The notes beneath the pieces were generated by a model. That model was not told where the DNA came from, did not search any database, and saw nothing but the letters and a program-made list of their open reading frames with translations. The position numbers were made by a program, and so were the translations under genes. From Arthrinium phaeospermum (taxonomy: Eukaryota > Ascomycota > Sordariomycetes > Amphisphaeriales > Apiosporaceae), in assembly GCA_006503535.1 (NCBI GenBank), contig QYRS01000002.1, positions 310,001-374,000 on the forward strand: 64,000 nt of DNA, written 5' to 3'. This document shows positions 13,101 to 23,344 of this stretch, in pieces. The stretch's first letter is position 1. Every line of letters starts with the position of its first letter.

Positions 13101-13241
13101 AGTGCTTGCAGGGTCTTCACTGAGATTGACGGAGCGGTTCAGCTCGCAAGACTGAACAACGGCCTGGGAGTATTAAGATTCTTTGAAGAACGTATAGAGA
13201 GTTTGGATATAATTCCGGACCTTCCAGACCTCCAGGGATAG
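10131..13241 (+). CDS. Clr5-domain ankyrin-repeat protein, 4 exons
   Basis: Exons 10131-10297, 10350-10549, 10618-10830 and 10894-13241 (introns 52, 68 and 63 nt) encode 975 residues. The N-terminus (residues ~16-74) matches the Clr5 domain of ascomycetes: a W-x-x-x-R-x-x-I-Y start (NWDANRDRIYEYYL), the central MEELHGF and the closing HFKFRKNL. This domain is typical of proteins related to the Neurospora cellulose regulator CLR-5 and is thought to bind DNA or protein. The large last exon holds degenerate ankyrin repeats; the clearest are in the final third (ALHVACGMGAPLSFIRTLID, SLDCAIVAGHLNIASFLIAHGA and SPLDIAASSGNLEMCQLLYD). No signal peptide or membrane segment. Such proteins form large expanded families in Sordariomycetes, with roles mostly unknown. 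The C-terminal half lies in one uninterrupted frame, so the gene appears intact. Confidence 0.87.
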
Positions 13242-13633
13242 TACGATATGAATGACGAACTGGGTTCCCCGCGATTCTGTTCATCATCATGCTTCTAGAG
13301 GGCATTGTATTAGAACCATTCTCTCATAACTTGCACATTCTAAACAACTCGCCAGTATACAAGCCGAGTCACGATAACGGGTATGTTTCTTAAAACATAG
13401 TGGGGAGCGACACAAGGATGACTCAGAACTTTACTTGTGTCCTCGTCAGAGTGGAAAGAAGACTATGTGGTTCATGACATGTGATTTCCGACTATTTGCA
13501 GTTGTTTGGTAGTTCCCTTTACCCCCAGGATGCGTCAAATGAATGAAAGCTCAAAAGACCTTCCCTGCGCTCCTTCCCCAACACCCTCCCGGTATGGAGC
13601 CAAGCAGTAATTTCATAATCACTGCTCAAGTAC
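13242..13633. other. Convergent intergenic region
   Basis: Separates the 3' ends of the Clr5-ankyrin gene and the LPMO gene. Nothing recognisable; presumably both polyadenylation regions. Confidence 0.45.
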
Positions 13634-14431
13634 TCACAGCATCTTGTTGAAGTTGTTGTTGTTCGGCCACATAGCCGGCCCGGGCATGGGACAAGTCTTG
13701 GGCTGCGGGTTGGCCCAGCTGTCGTACTGGAAGAAGGGCTGGTCGCGCTTGTAGACCCCCGGGATCTGGAAGGTGTTGCTCGGCTTGGCCCCCGTGTAGG
13801 AGCTCTCGACCTGCAGGTGGGCGCACTGCAGGAAGAACTCGCGGCCCTTGTAGGGCTGGTGCGTGGCGATGTGCTCGATGCGCATCAGGTACTGGCCCGC
13901 GGGGATCTCGGCGGGCAGCGCGAACTTGAACTGCTTCTGGCCCCACGACAGCCACGACTTGTCCGCGGTCGAGCCGTCCCGGTGGCCCAGCTGGTAGACC
14001 TTGAACCAGTCGCCCGAGCCGTCGTAGTCGCGCACGTCGCCGGGCGCTTTGGACATGTAGATCTTGGGGGTGGATGTTAGCAAAGACCGTTAAGGTTCCA
14101 AGGGTTTGAGTCAGTAACACACCTGCAGCGGGCCCGGGTGCTGGATCTCGGCCTGGACGTTGGTGGCGAACCCGACGACGTCCTTGCCGGCGACGACCTT
14201 GGCCGTCTTGGGCTGGGTGCGGTGGTTCTCGGAGCCCTTGTTGCAGCGGAGGTCCTTGCTGTCGATGAAGCGGCCGTCGTCCCACGAGGGCATGTAGCCG
14301 TTGTCGTGCTCGCGCACGTACTCGTGGGCGCCCGTCACCTGGTTGTTGATGATGAGGTGCGGGAAGTGGTAGTGCGCCAGCGTCAGCGCCGGGGCCAGGG
14401 CCGCGAGGGCGAGGACCGAGAGGTTCTTCAT
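13634..14431 (-). CDS. Secreted AA9 lytic polysaccharide monooxygenase, 2 exons
   Basis: Exons 14431-14123 and 14062-13634 (60-nt intron) give 245 residues. The signal peptide (MKNLSVLALAALAPALTLA) ends right before HYHFPHL, so mature residue 1 is the copper-binding histidine of the AA9 histidine brace. The second brace histidine is in QHPGPLQ, at the exon junction, followed by the family block YDGSGDWFKVYQLG. The block RIEHIATHQP matches the conserved region before the axial ligand. Oddly, the segment that usually reads Q-x-Y-x-x-C is EFFLQC, so the axial Tyr is Phe and the adjacent second-sphere Gln is Glu. AA9 enzymes oxidatively cleave cellulose or hemicellulose outside the cell. No cellulose-binding module is seen. 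The stop lies inside a GTGAGT context, so a further 3' exon cannot be excluded. Confidence 0.92.
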
Positions 14432-14584
14432 GGTGGGTGATGAGGTAAAGTGTAGGGGGTTTGAAGCGAGGGAGTGAACGAATGGTGGGATGCAGCTGTG
14501 AAGGTATCACAAGTCTGGGGGAAGCAGAAGGCAGATGCGATGAGGAAGGGGTGGAAGAGAGCATCGAACCGACGAGACCGGTCC

Positions 14585-14591
14585 CTTTATA
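14585..14591 (-). promoter_or_regulatory. TATA box of the LPMO gene
   Basis: TATAAAG on the minus strand, ~155 bases before the LPMO start codon, at a distance usual for fungal secretome genes with short leaders. Confidence 0.5.
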
Positions 14592-16428
14592 TCTTGTTGG
14601 GTAGCAGTATGGCCTCGACTGCGACTTTCGCTATATAAGATGTCGTTTATTGCCAAGCCCGACACCATTCGATCGTGGGGCCCAGGGTGCAATGCTGCCA
14701 AGACCAGCAACACTAAAAATGGACAATGATCCTCACGGTCTTGGCTCCGCATCCATTTCGGCCGGCTTCGCCCCAACTCGTTTGTGTTTTTTCTCCGAGA
14801 GATCAGAAGCGGGATTGGGCGATGTTCGGTCATGATTACTCGGTGAGCAAGTGCCGATGATAGACTGCATCTTGCCCGATTGGCGATCCCAGATTGCCTG
14901 GTCTGCGGATGCGGCGTCACTGCACTCGCTTCTGTTCCGTTGCATTTCGGACCGCTCTCCCCCTGCGGGTCAAAAGGCCAAACCCCATACGTTGATAACT
15001 GCCATGGTCCTTGCCGAGATGATCGTGGTGCTTTTCTTCATTTGGATGGCAACACCTCTACGGACCACCTAAAAGGGATGACCCAAGTCCCGGGGCGACT
15101 GTTCTGGAAGCGCCATCACTTTACCAGCCGCTCTCGAGCTTTACCCGACAGCGCATCACCCATTGACGAAGAGACCGCCCTCGAATGTTGCAGTCGTTTA
15201 GGATCCATGGTAGCATCACATAGTCGCAGTGATGCTATTGCATCTTGTCCATAGGTGGCCTTGGATTGTCCCGTTGGTGACCGGTTCGGTGCCAGAGAGT
15301 GGTTAATATCAGCACATCGGATAAATTGCAGGAGAGCTTGGACGGCCCAGGGCGCTACGCTGCGAAACGTCGTTGGAGGCGGAGGATTCCTCTCTCGGGG
15401 TCCTGATTAGACGGCGCTGGGGCTTTGGTGGGGAGCATAGTCTTGGCCCGATGCGACGCTGCCAGATCCCGGTAGTGACATTTATATCTGCCATGGTATA
15501 TCAGCGCTGTGCACCCACATTTTCGGGGCTTTTCCATGCGCAACTCGCCCGGAGATCCCTCATCCCTGGCGGTGATCGGATGATCAATGATCGTCGGTCG
15601 AGTTGGCTCTCAAGATGAGACGAACTGGAGGTGGCTGACCTTGTTCTAGCATTTCGTGCCTTACAAGGATGTCGGCAACGGCCGGTCTTTTCTAGTAGAC
15701 CAAACATACGTTTTGATTAGAGGACGGACATGTCTGTTTTGAGCCTGACCTTACTCGCTCTTTTATGCATGTATCCAGATCCCGATTTTGGCTCAGCAAG
15801 CGGCATGACTCATGTCCAACCTTCGAACTTCAAATATCATCGCCAAATCTGAGATTCGATAATAGGTATGCTCCAATGACAGCAGCAATAGGCAAGATTT
15901 GGGGTCTAGTTCAGGGTTAGAACGCCCCATAGGCCTTGTCCTTTGGGTAAACCTCTTTAGGGCCCCTAAATTATCCATGTTGAAGAGTGGATCGACTTGG
16001 GGGCGAGGCTCTATAACGTAGCCTTCGCCCGTAGCCAACCGCCTAGTGTAGTCAATCTAGAGGACGAAGAAAATGCCAATCCCTCTCAAAGAATAGTTCA
16101 TAATCACTGCCGCAAAGAAGAACCGAGGTCCTCCCTGAATCTCTTCGTAGATCACATTGATAGCGCCGCCGTCGATGATAATATTTTGAAAAACACCAGC
16201 CCAGCGAACCATCCTAGTGGTCCACCCATAAGGCTGAGTGCGGACTCTAATTTGAAAGAGGCCCCCATGCGTTTGATGGTGGTCAGCAGCGCTGAAGGGG
16301 GCCGGCGGCTCGCACTTTAGACAAGTCCCCCTTTTTAAACCCGTTTCCCCTCTGGCTGAACTCGCCAGACTCTTGCAACTTCCACCCGTAACTATGGTGC
16401 GTTCGACTACTTCCGACCCTTTTGCACC
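14592..16428. other. Intergenic, no gene recognised
   Basis: Divergent spacer between the LPMO and the Cys-rich membrane protein. On the minus strand two adjacent frames at ~16260-15793 read protein-like text (GGAINVIYEEIQGG, then VIEPRPQVDPLFNMDNLG), but they are in different frames, have stops and match no family I know; possibly a relic. Nothing else found. Confidence 0.4.
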
Positions 16429-17386
16429 ATGTTCGACACAATCCGGTCCAAGCGACTATTCACTTTGGGAGTACTGTTAAATTTATGCATATTATCCATC
16501 GCGGAAGAGCAAGTTTGCTATACTCCCGACGGAATAGTTGCCAAGAGACATAGGCCTTGTAGTAAGGCCGGCGGCGCATGCTGTTACTCCACGGACGACG
16601 CGCACCGCGATGCATGTTATAGCAACGGTCTTTGCCAGAGTCTTTGGTTTGGACACATCTATCGCGGCGCATGTACAGATAAAGCTTGGGGAAACAGCTG
16701 CCCTAGTGTCTGCATTGATGGTAAGTAGAATGAGACCGTGGATGATTCTGGACGATACTTATTACTAATAAAAGGTGAATGCAGAAAACAGTAGGGATTA
16801 CCTCCATATCTGTCCCGACAAGGCAGGAGTCTGGTGCTGTAACCTGGTGAATTCGACGGCCGACTGCTGTTCCGAAGGCAAAGGTATCAGCTGGAACAAC
16901 GCAACGCTTGTCAACTATGCCCTGGAACCTCGACAGACCGACTATACTTTCGAAATGACCGAGGCATACACTACGGTCACCGCTGCCACTGATCAATCTT
17001 CGATCGGGCCACGTATTGCTACCAGCCCGAGCTTAAGCTCACTTGCAACCGCGACTCCATCGACAGCCACGAGCGCCCCCGTTCCGACACGGGCCGATAC
17101 ATGTCCGCCGGCGCCCAGCGCCGCTCTTACGGTAGCAGGTCTCGGTGCGGGCCTAGGCGTCCCCCTACTTGCCGTGTCCGCCACTTTGCTGTGGATGCTT
17201 GCGAAACAGCGATATCATCGGTCGCAGTCTCCATCCAGTCTGAACCAGGAGGCACAGCGGACCAACATGATACCCTCACAACATCAGGCAGCCGCCATGG
17301 GGTCTGGATCTATAGGAGGGCAGCGCACTTGGGATAAGCCCGAACTATCAGGAGACCAGCGTCTCATGGTTGCAGAGTTGAGCTAG
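16429..17386 (+). CDS. Cys-rich single-pass membrane protein (fungal surface protein), 2 exons
   Basis: Exons 16429-16720 and 16785-17386 (64-nt intron) encode 297 residues. It has an N-terminal hydrophobic signal (TLGVLLNLCILSIAEE), then a cysteine-rich ectodomain of the pattern CYTPDGIVAKRHRPC ... ACCYS ... CYSNGLCQS ... CTDKAWGNSCPSVC ... CPDKAGVWCC ... DCC. This matches a very common uncharacterised family of Sordariomycete surface proteins. A Ser/Thr-rich stalk follows, then one membrane helix (LGAGLGVPLLAVSATLLWML) and a short cytoplasmic tail starting KQRYHR. The architecture resembles wall or surface sensors, but no ligand is known. The splice join keeps the frame and adds the CPDKAGVWCC block. 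Confidence 0.85.
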
Positions 17387-18203
17387 TGCGATTTTACCAA
17401 TTCAGAGAACACGCACGATTTCATTGGCGGTGGAAGTTTGACTGCAATATATTAGTGATCAATCTATTCTAGAGGTGATGAGCTGAGAGCTGTTGTCCTG
17501 GCGGACCAGGACCAGCTCGTTGGCCTACCACCTGTTAGCCATTTCCTCCAGGATGCGCAGCCAGGTGGAAACAACACTTGCACCTGAGCCGAAAGGTAGC
17601 CGTCGATGGGCTTTGGATTCCTCTGGCGGCTCCTGGTATGCGATGGCCTCTTCGCGCGGGTTGAGAAACAGGGACAACCCCCGCCTCGGGTCTATCCCGC
17701 AGGATACAATACGCTATATCTTAGCGAAGAGCTCACCAGACTCGTATCTTCCCACACCTTGCATACACTACTTAGACAAACACGAGCCATTTTTAATTGG
17801 CTTAAGCTTCGGGCCCTTTTATGCATCCAAATCTCGAGCCAGCACAAGCTAGGTCGACACTAACAGCAAGCGTTGCGGCATCCTTTTGTTTTTGTTTTGA
17901 CTATGTAAATTTTGGCTTGATGTCAGCCAACACCAGCCGGAACAAAACAACCACATAGAGAAGGTTTCCCTAAAAACAATTAATTCGAAATGGGCTGTGA
18001 TGCAGCCTGGATGGCCAACCCGGATGCCCAACCTGAAGGCCGGCCGTCCAGAAATGACCATGAAGAACCCATTAGACACTTTGTATTACTGGCCGTCAGG
18101 GTGTGAGTGCCGTGTGGATAAACCCCATGAGAGACCATAGAGTCGGAGATGCTGAGTTCATATGAGCAGGTTGGCACAGCAGGAAAACACCCCCCAAACA
18201 CAC
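17387..18203. other. Intergenic, no gene recognised
   Basis: Same-strand spacer. Short frames at 17493-17863 show no domain. The last ~100 bases form the leader of the next gene. Confidence 0.45.
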
Positions 18204-19051
18204 ATGGCTCGCTTTTTCCCCCTCTTGCTATCCGCGCTGTGCGTGCGCGGCCAGGGCATCGACTGGGCGGCCCTGAATGCGCTGTATGCCGAAACCGGTG
18301 GTGCTCACCTCAACCAGCTGCAGGGCCCCTTTGTGGCCGCCGCCGCCTCGCCACGCAGAGCTTCCCGCCCAGTCGCATCACCTCGGCGTGCTCGTGCCTC
18401 GGCGTCCCGGCCAAGACCGTCAGCGTGACCTACACGGCCCCCACCGCCACCGCGACGAGCACGGTCAGCATCCCGGCGACCACCACCACCACCGTCGCCA
18501 CCCTGTTGCAGACGACGACGACGACCGCCACGACCGGCGTCAAGACGGTATGGGTGCCGGCCCCGACGCCCGCGGACCTCGACTTCGAGCAGGGCCCGCA
18601 GCAGAGCACCTGGGAGTGGTCCGCCAGCGACGTGGGCTGGACGCTCGGCATCGCCCAGACGCCCGACACGAGCGGCAACCCCACCTGGGCCTTCAGCGCC
18701 CAGAGCGCGCAGAACGCCCGGGGCGTGGCCGCCATCAACACCAACGCCAACCACCGCTTCTACCTCCGCGCCGGGCCGACGTACCGCGTCTCCCTCTCCG
18801 CCAAGACGACGGCGCTCGACCCCGCCGGCCGGAACGCGGCCGCCGACATCCTGGTCACGTCCGCCTGCTTCGGGCCGTTCGACCCGTTGACGAACGGGGT
18901 GGCGGTCGGCAATGTCTGGTACCGCTACGAGATGGACTTTGTCGTCTCCCAGGCCAACGAGGGCTACTGCAATGTGTACACGCTTTTCCGAACGACGGGG
19001 GCGCCCGGTAGCCACTTCGTCGACAACTATTTCATGGCGCGGCTGAATTGA
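18204..19051 (+). CDS. Secreted protein with Thr-rich linker and jelly-roll-like C-terminal domain; frame break near 18345
   Basis: The start at 18204 gives a good signal peptide (MARFFPLLLSALCVRGQG). The body, in another frame, runs from LATQSFPPSRITSACSCL through a Thr-rich linker (VSIPATTTTTVATLLQTTTTTA) to a C-terminal domain of ~150 residues starting DLDFEQGP and ending SHFVDNYFMARLN, typical of carbohydrate-binding, galactose-binding-like modules on secreted fungal proteins. The text ITSACSCL is a hallmark of this family just before the linker. Joining the two parts needs a one-base shift inside the GCC tract at 18336-18347; no intron of normal size fits. It is therefore either a base-call error, a null allele, or an unrecognised splice. 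Role: presumably extracellular glycan binding. Confidence 0.6.
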
Positions 19052-19507
19052 GGAAAGGGGTAGGCAAGAAAAGGGTCCGCTTGTGCGGTGCACAGTTTGC
19101 GACTCGGTACAAGTATGTGGCGACTTGGGGTCCCCTGAATGATCTAGCGCATTTGTCGCGCTACCGTGGTGCACATGAGACCACTCGGCTGCTGGCCAGG
19201 TGATACCTCGTTTAGTTGTGCAGTGAATGCAATGATCGTCGTCAAGCCTTTATCGCAAAATCCGAATTCAGGTGTATCGCCTGTGAGACCTACATCATTC
19301 TAAGTTCCTATTTCTTCTGTGTACCTTGCAAATATCACTATTCGATAGTGTATAAAGATCCTTTTGAGTTTACGTACGGATCAGCTGTAATCTGAGAAAG
19401 AGAAAGAGGAAGCATCATTACCGGTCAACAACGAGATTATTATATGTCCAATAAATCTAGTATACATACTATTAATGTTACAATTTGATAGTATAGAACG
19501 TCTACCT
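19052..19507. other. Intergenic, partly A/T-rich
   Basis: Holds the 3' flank of the secreted protein and a moderately A/T-rich stretch (19410-19500) with many TA steps, possibly mild RIP. No gene. Confidence 0.4.
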
Positions 19508-19672
19508 CTGTTCGATGATAAACAGAGCAACGGCCGCTGAACGCTCGAGGGCTAATAGAGCGAAGCGGTTGGCTCGGTGGCGCTTTCGCACGACAGCTGG
19601 CTGTTGGTGTCGCCCGATGCCGACAAGACGATCAAGCTTTGGGATGTGAAGACAGACGTTCGTGGGCCATAG
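19508..19672 (+). pseudogene. WD40-repeat relic (NWD/HET-E type)
   Basis: The frame through 19574-19672 reads SVALSHDSWLLVS and then DADKTIKLWDVKTD, the signature of one WD40 blade of the kind found in tandem in fungal NACHT-WD40 proteins (typically VAFSHDS...LLAS...DDKTIKLWD). Just upstream in the same frame are TLEG, two adjacent stops (TAA TAG) and SEAVG, i.e. the linker TLEGHSEAV with nonsense codons. An earlier FDDK at ~19508 may be a second blade. It lies on the strand opposite to the adjacent NLR gene, ~30 bases past its stop codon, and has no open frame around it, so it is a dead fragment. Confidence 0.7.
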
Positions 19673-19703
19673 AGGTTGGGTTAGATCTGTAACCTTCTCA
19701 CAG

Positions 19704-22700
19704 TCATACAATCGCTGGGATACCCAGGTCAAGCGCCCACATCACTCCACCAAGCAGTAACGCCGCAACAGAAAGCAACCAAAACGCTCTGCTCGCTTGT
19801 CCTGCATGCGCTGCATCCACAACGGCCTTCGCTGCGAGTAGCTTCTCGTAAACCTCCAGATGGCCGCCTTCTTCCGCGGCCTGCAGTGCTGTCCGTCCAT
19901 CGGATTTTGCTGGCGTTGCGTTTACGTCGGCCTTCGCCGCCAGCAGTTTGATGATAATTTCTAGATGACCGACTTCTGCCGCTGCTTGTAGCGCTGTTCG
20001 TCCATGCCATTTCGTAGGCGCTGCATTTACGTTGGCCTTTGCTCTGAGCAGTGTGTCGACCACCTCCAGGTGACCGCCCCCTGCCGCCGCTTGTAGGGCT
20101 GTCCGCCCATCCCATCTTGCAGGCGCCGCATTTACGTCGGCTTTCGCTGCCAGTAGCCTCTCGACTACTCTTAAATGGCCGCCTCCTGCCGCCGCTTGTA
20201 GCGCTGTGCGGCCGTACCATTTGGTAGCCGTTGCATTCACGTCGGCTTTTGCTGCGATTAGCATCTCGACTATCTCCAAATAGCCACCTCCTGCTGCGGC
20301 TTGTAGCGCTGTCCTGCCACCATTTTCTATAGGCGTTGTATTCGCATCGGCCTTCGCTGCGAGTAATTTCTCGACGATCTCAACATTGCCACTGTATGAT
20401 GCGATCTGCAGTGCCTGACTGTAGTCCTCTGCATCCCAGGGAGCTTCGACTAATGCATCAACAAGCTGAACGTCATTCTCATTCGCCGCGTCCTGTAGCA
20501 CATGGCTCCCTTTGAATGTTAAGGACTCATTGTGCGTGAGGAAAAGGCGAATTATTGCATAATGATGACGTGGATATGCCCAGTCCCACACGGCCTTATC
20601 ATAAAAGTCACCATTCCAGGGCAGCTGCGCGACGTTATGCTTGCTGGTCACCATGGCTTTCCATAGGCCCCATGTCCTGGACTTCCTGAACCGGAAGGAT
20701 GCTGTGTGTAGTATCCAATTAACTGAGGCATACTTCAGCAAGGGATGTTTGGTTTCCAAAGTGGTGGTAGTCGACTGGGAGTTTTGCGAAGAAAACGCTG
20801 TAGTAGATTGCATATCGTGCGGTACTGATTTACTTCTCGAGAAGAGCCGTGATACTAGTGCATTACGTTTTGAACCCGGTTCGAATATTGCGTGCGTTAC
20901 CTTTGATGGATCCAGAACCAGAGGCTTCGATCGGACTGCTACAGTAGTCTTGAAGTCATTGAAGTTGAGATACGTGACGCATAGCTCTCCAACCCTGTGG
21001 TCGACATCGCTGAGAAGAAGGTTGAAACCAGCTTGATCGTGGACACCGGGCTCTTGTAAGAGAAAGGTTCTCACAGATGAATGTGCAAATTGGACGATCT
21101 GGCTCTCCTCGTCGACTTGGATAAGGTTCTCGCACCAAGAGGCAATGTTCTCCATGTCATTATACAGGCGAGCTGGCTCACTGTATTTTTGGCCAATTTC
21201 GATGGCGATTGCTTCGCGTAATTCTCCAAGCGAAAGTGGTCGCTTCGACGCTGCGACCCATGGGAAAACCTTGCGAGCTGCCGCGCCGTGCTTTTGTTTC
21301 TCGATTCGATCAAGGGCTCGCTGAAATGTCTCGACAAGATCTTTAGGGAGATTGCTCAATATATGCCAAATATCCTCGTCACAGTGTTGACGGCATATAT
21401 CTTGCATTTGAAAATAAGCCCAGAGAAACCTTGCGCTTTTTATTAGTAGTTATACTCAAGTCATCAGATAGAAGTACTTACATTCCCTGGGCGCCTTTGA
21501 TAAGCACCGTCTTGATATCACTGACTAGTCTGGGGTCTCCGACTATTAGTTGGCGATTGCCTCGTTTCTCATCGAGAAATCCTTCAATATATGTCGCAAT
21601 GTCGTTGTTTATGGCTTCACAGTTCAATATGAGGCGCTCCACAGCTATGAATCGCTTCTTGACTTCTTCCTGGAGGCTGAACCGGCTTGAAAGGAATAGG
21701 CGAATGTTGTTGCCAGATGATACCAACGCCGCGAGCGTCTGAAGGATCTCGTTCCGGTCCTTATCGTCGCACTCGTCAAGTCCGTCGATTAGGATATAAG
21801 ATTTCAGAGGCGCTGGCATCAACTCGCGAAGGAGGCCCAAGATGTCCGAAGAAGTTGATGACGAGAGTATCGTTCGAATCCTGCATTCCATGGCATCGGA
21901 TATCTCGATTCCGTTCAGCCTTTGACGTAAGATAGACCTGAGAATGACATGTGCACTCAACGAGTTGGATTCATCGGACTGTACGAAGAAAAAGGAAACC
22001 GGACAACCATGGGAGCCTTTAGCATTTAGGATATGATTAATCGCACTGGAGCTGTACATGTATTTAAATCAGTTTATATATGCCAGATGTTATGGACAAT
22101 AGGGACTCACGCGATAACTGTCTTACCCGATCCAACTGTTCCGATTAATTAGCAACCGATTCTTATGCATAGGTATGACGGCTTACTTTTCCCTGAGCAC
22201 CAAATAACCTGGCTTTCCCCATCGAGCCAATTCTTAAACTGCGCCGTTTCGAACACCCAATATGTCGTGTTGCCATAGCGCTTTTCGCTGCTCTGCTTAA
22301 ACGGCCTCATGAAGTCGTGTGTGGAGAGAGAATCCAGTAGCTGTCGCGTTCTTCTCGCTATACAAAGATGAGTATGGTTGCTTTGAGAGGTTTCTGGCTA
22401 TCCTTACCTGACTCCTGGTGAGAACTTTGCACCTGTTGGTTTCCCAATTTGTCCAGGTTGCGCTCCGTAGTTGAGAAGAACCGAGCCATATTTGCTCTGC
22501 TGTGTGATGCTTCCTGTCGCTCCCTTGCCTGCAGTTGCTGATGCTTCAGATCGGCTTGGGCTTTGGCAAGGGACACCTCCTCTTTGACACAGATGCGACA
22601 ACTCAAAACGATGTCTAGATCTGACCTGAATTCTTCATCAAACGATTTGACCAGCTTCCTAAGGAACTGCATGTACCCTGCTTCTGGTTAGATATTCAAT

Positions 22701-23344
22701 CAATAAATATGTGTGGAGTGTGCACATGCCATGGCGCTGTATTGACTCTACCAAATGCTGACAGCAACGGATAATTGATGCATAGAAAGCGCTTAATGAC
22801 TTCTGTAACCTAGTTGAATCAGGGTATAATGAACGGTACTCAGACACGATTGGACAAAGTTCGGCCAGCTTTATTAAAAGATTGAAGACCGCATCATAGT
22901 AAGACATGAAGTTCATAAAGATCTGAATCGAGCTAAGAATTAGTATCCCTCATCTTGAATATGTCATGATCTTTATCTCACCGTCATTGCCATCTTAACG
23001 CTGCCCCAGACCAATGCAGCAATCTCGGGACGTGATGATACGTAGGTATCCGTGATGATGCAAGGCTTCCCGTCAGTCATAGTGTTGCAGAAATCCCCGA
23101 CTGAAGACAAGAGCGAGTGAAGTCGAGTAGAGGGACTTTTGCCTTTCCTCTGTTTGTTGACGAAGTCAAGCTCGGCTGTGAAGACCAAGACAGCGTCTGC
23201 GTCGACAACAACGGGTTTTTCCACCATGCCTCGGAGCTTTTGGCGTTGTCCGTCATTCAAGGCAGCCCGGAAACTAGTGACGGCGTCGTCCAGGCTTTGG
23301 TGCACGGCTGCGGGGCCCTGCGCCGATGACAAGGGTGCCGCCAT
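19704..23344 (-). CDS. NLR-type STAND protein: DUF7708-NACHT-ankyrin with C-terminal hydrophobic helix, 7 exons
   Basis: Exons 23344-22982, 22922-22752, 22666-22408, 22357-22187, 22135-22111, 22051-21482 and 21429-19704 sum to 1094 codons; introns are 50-85 nt, all GT-AG. The N-terminal part (residues ~65-215, e.g. IAALVWGSVKMAMT, YPDSTRLQKSLSAFYASIIR) matches DUF7708 of fungal STAND proteins. The NACHT follows: Walker A CSGKIGSGKT (~320), Walker B YILIDGLDECDD (~415), sensor region LFLSSRF, then GAQGMFLWAYFQ and the helical arm. After a spacer come six ankyrin repeats, five of them 35-residue near-copies (~891-1065), and a final hydrophobic segment (FWLLSVAALLLGGVMWALDL). Fungal NLRs of this type control non-self recognition and regulated cell death; the effector function of DUF7708 is not established. 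No stop or frameshift is seen. Whether the terminal helix anchors it to a membrane is inference. Confidence 0.9.
19794..20318 (-). repeat. Five 105-bp tandem ankyrin-coding repeats
   Basis: Five in-frame units of 35 codons, each starting GRTALQAA and carrying HLEVVE-like and LLAAKADVNA-like blocks, start at 20318, 20213, 20108, 20003 and 19898. Units are near-identical except at residues 14-19 and 30-35, the positions that form the ankyrin groove, as expected for concerted evolution with variable binding residues. Confidence 0.85.

Noticed and set aside
18305..19174. 289-codon minus-strand frame over the secreted protein
   Set aside because: Composition is Gly/Arg/Val repetitive and antisense to a recognisable domain.
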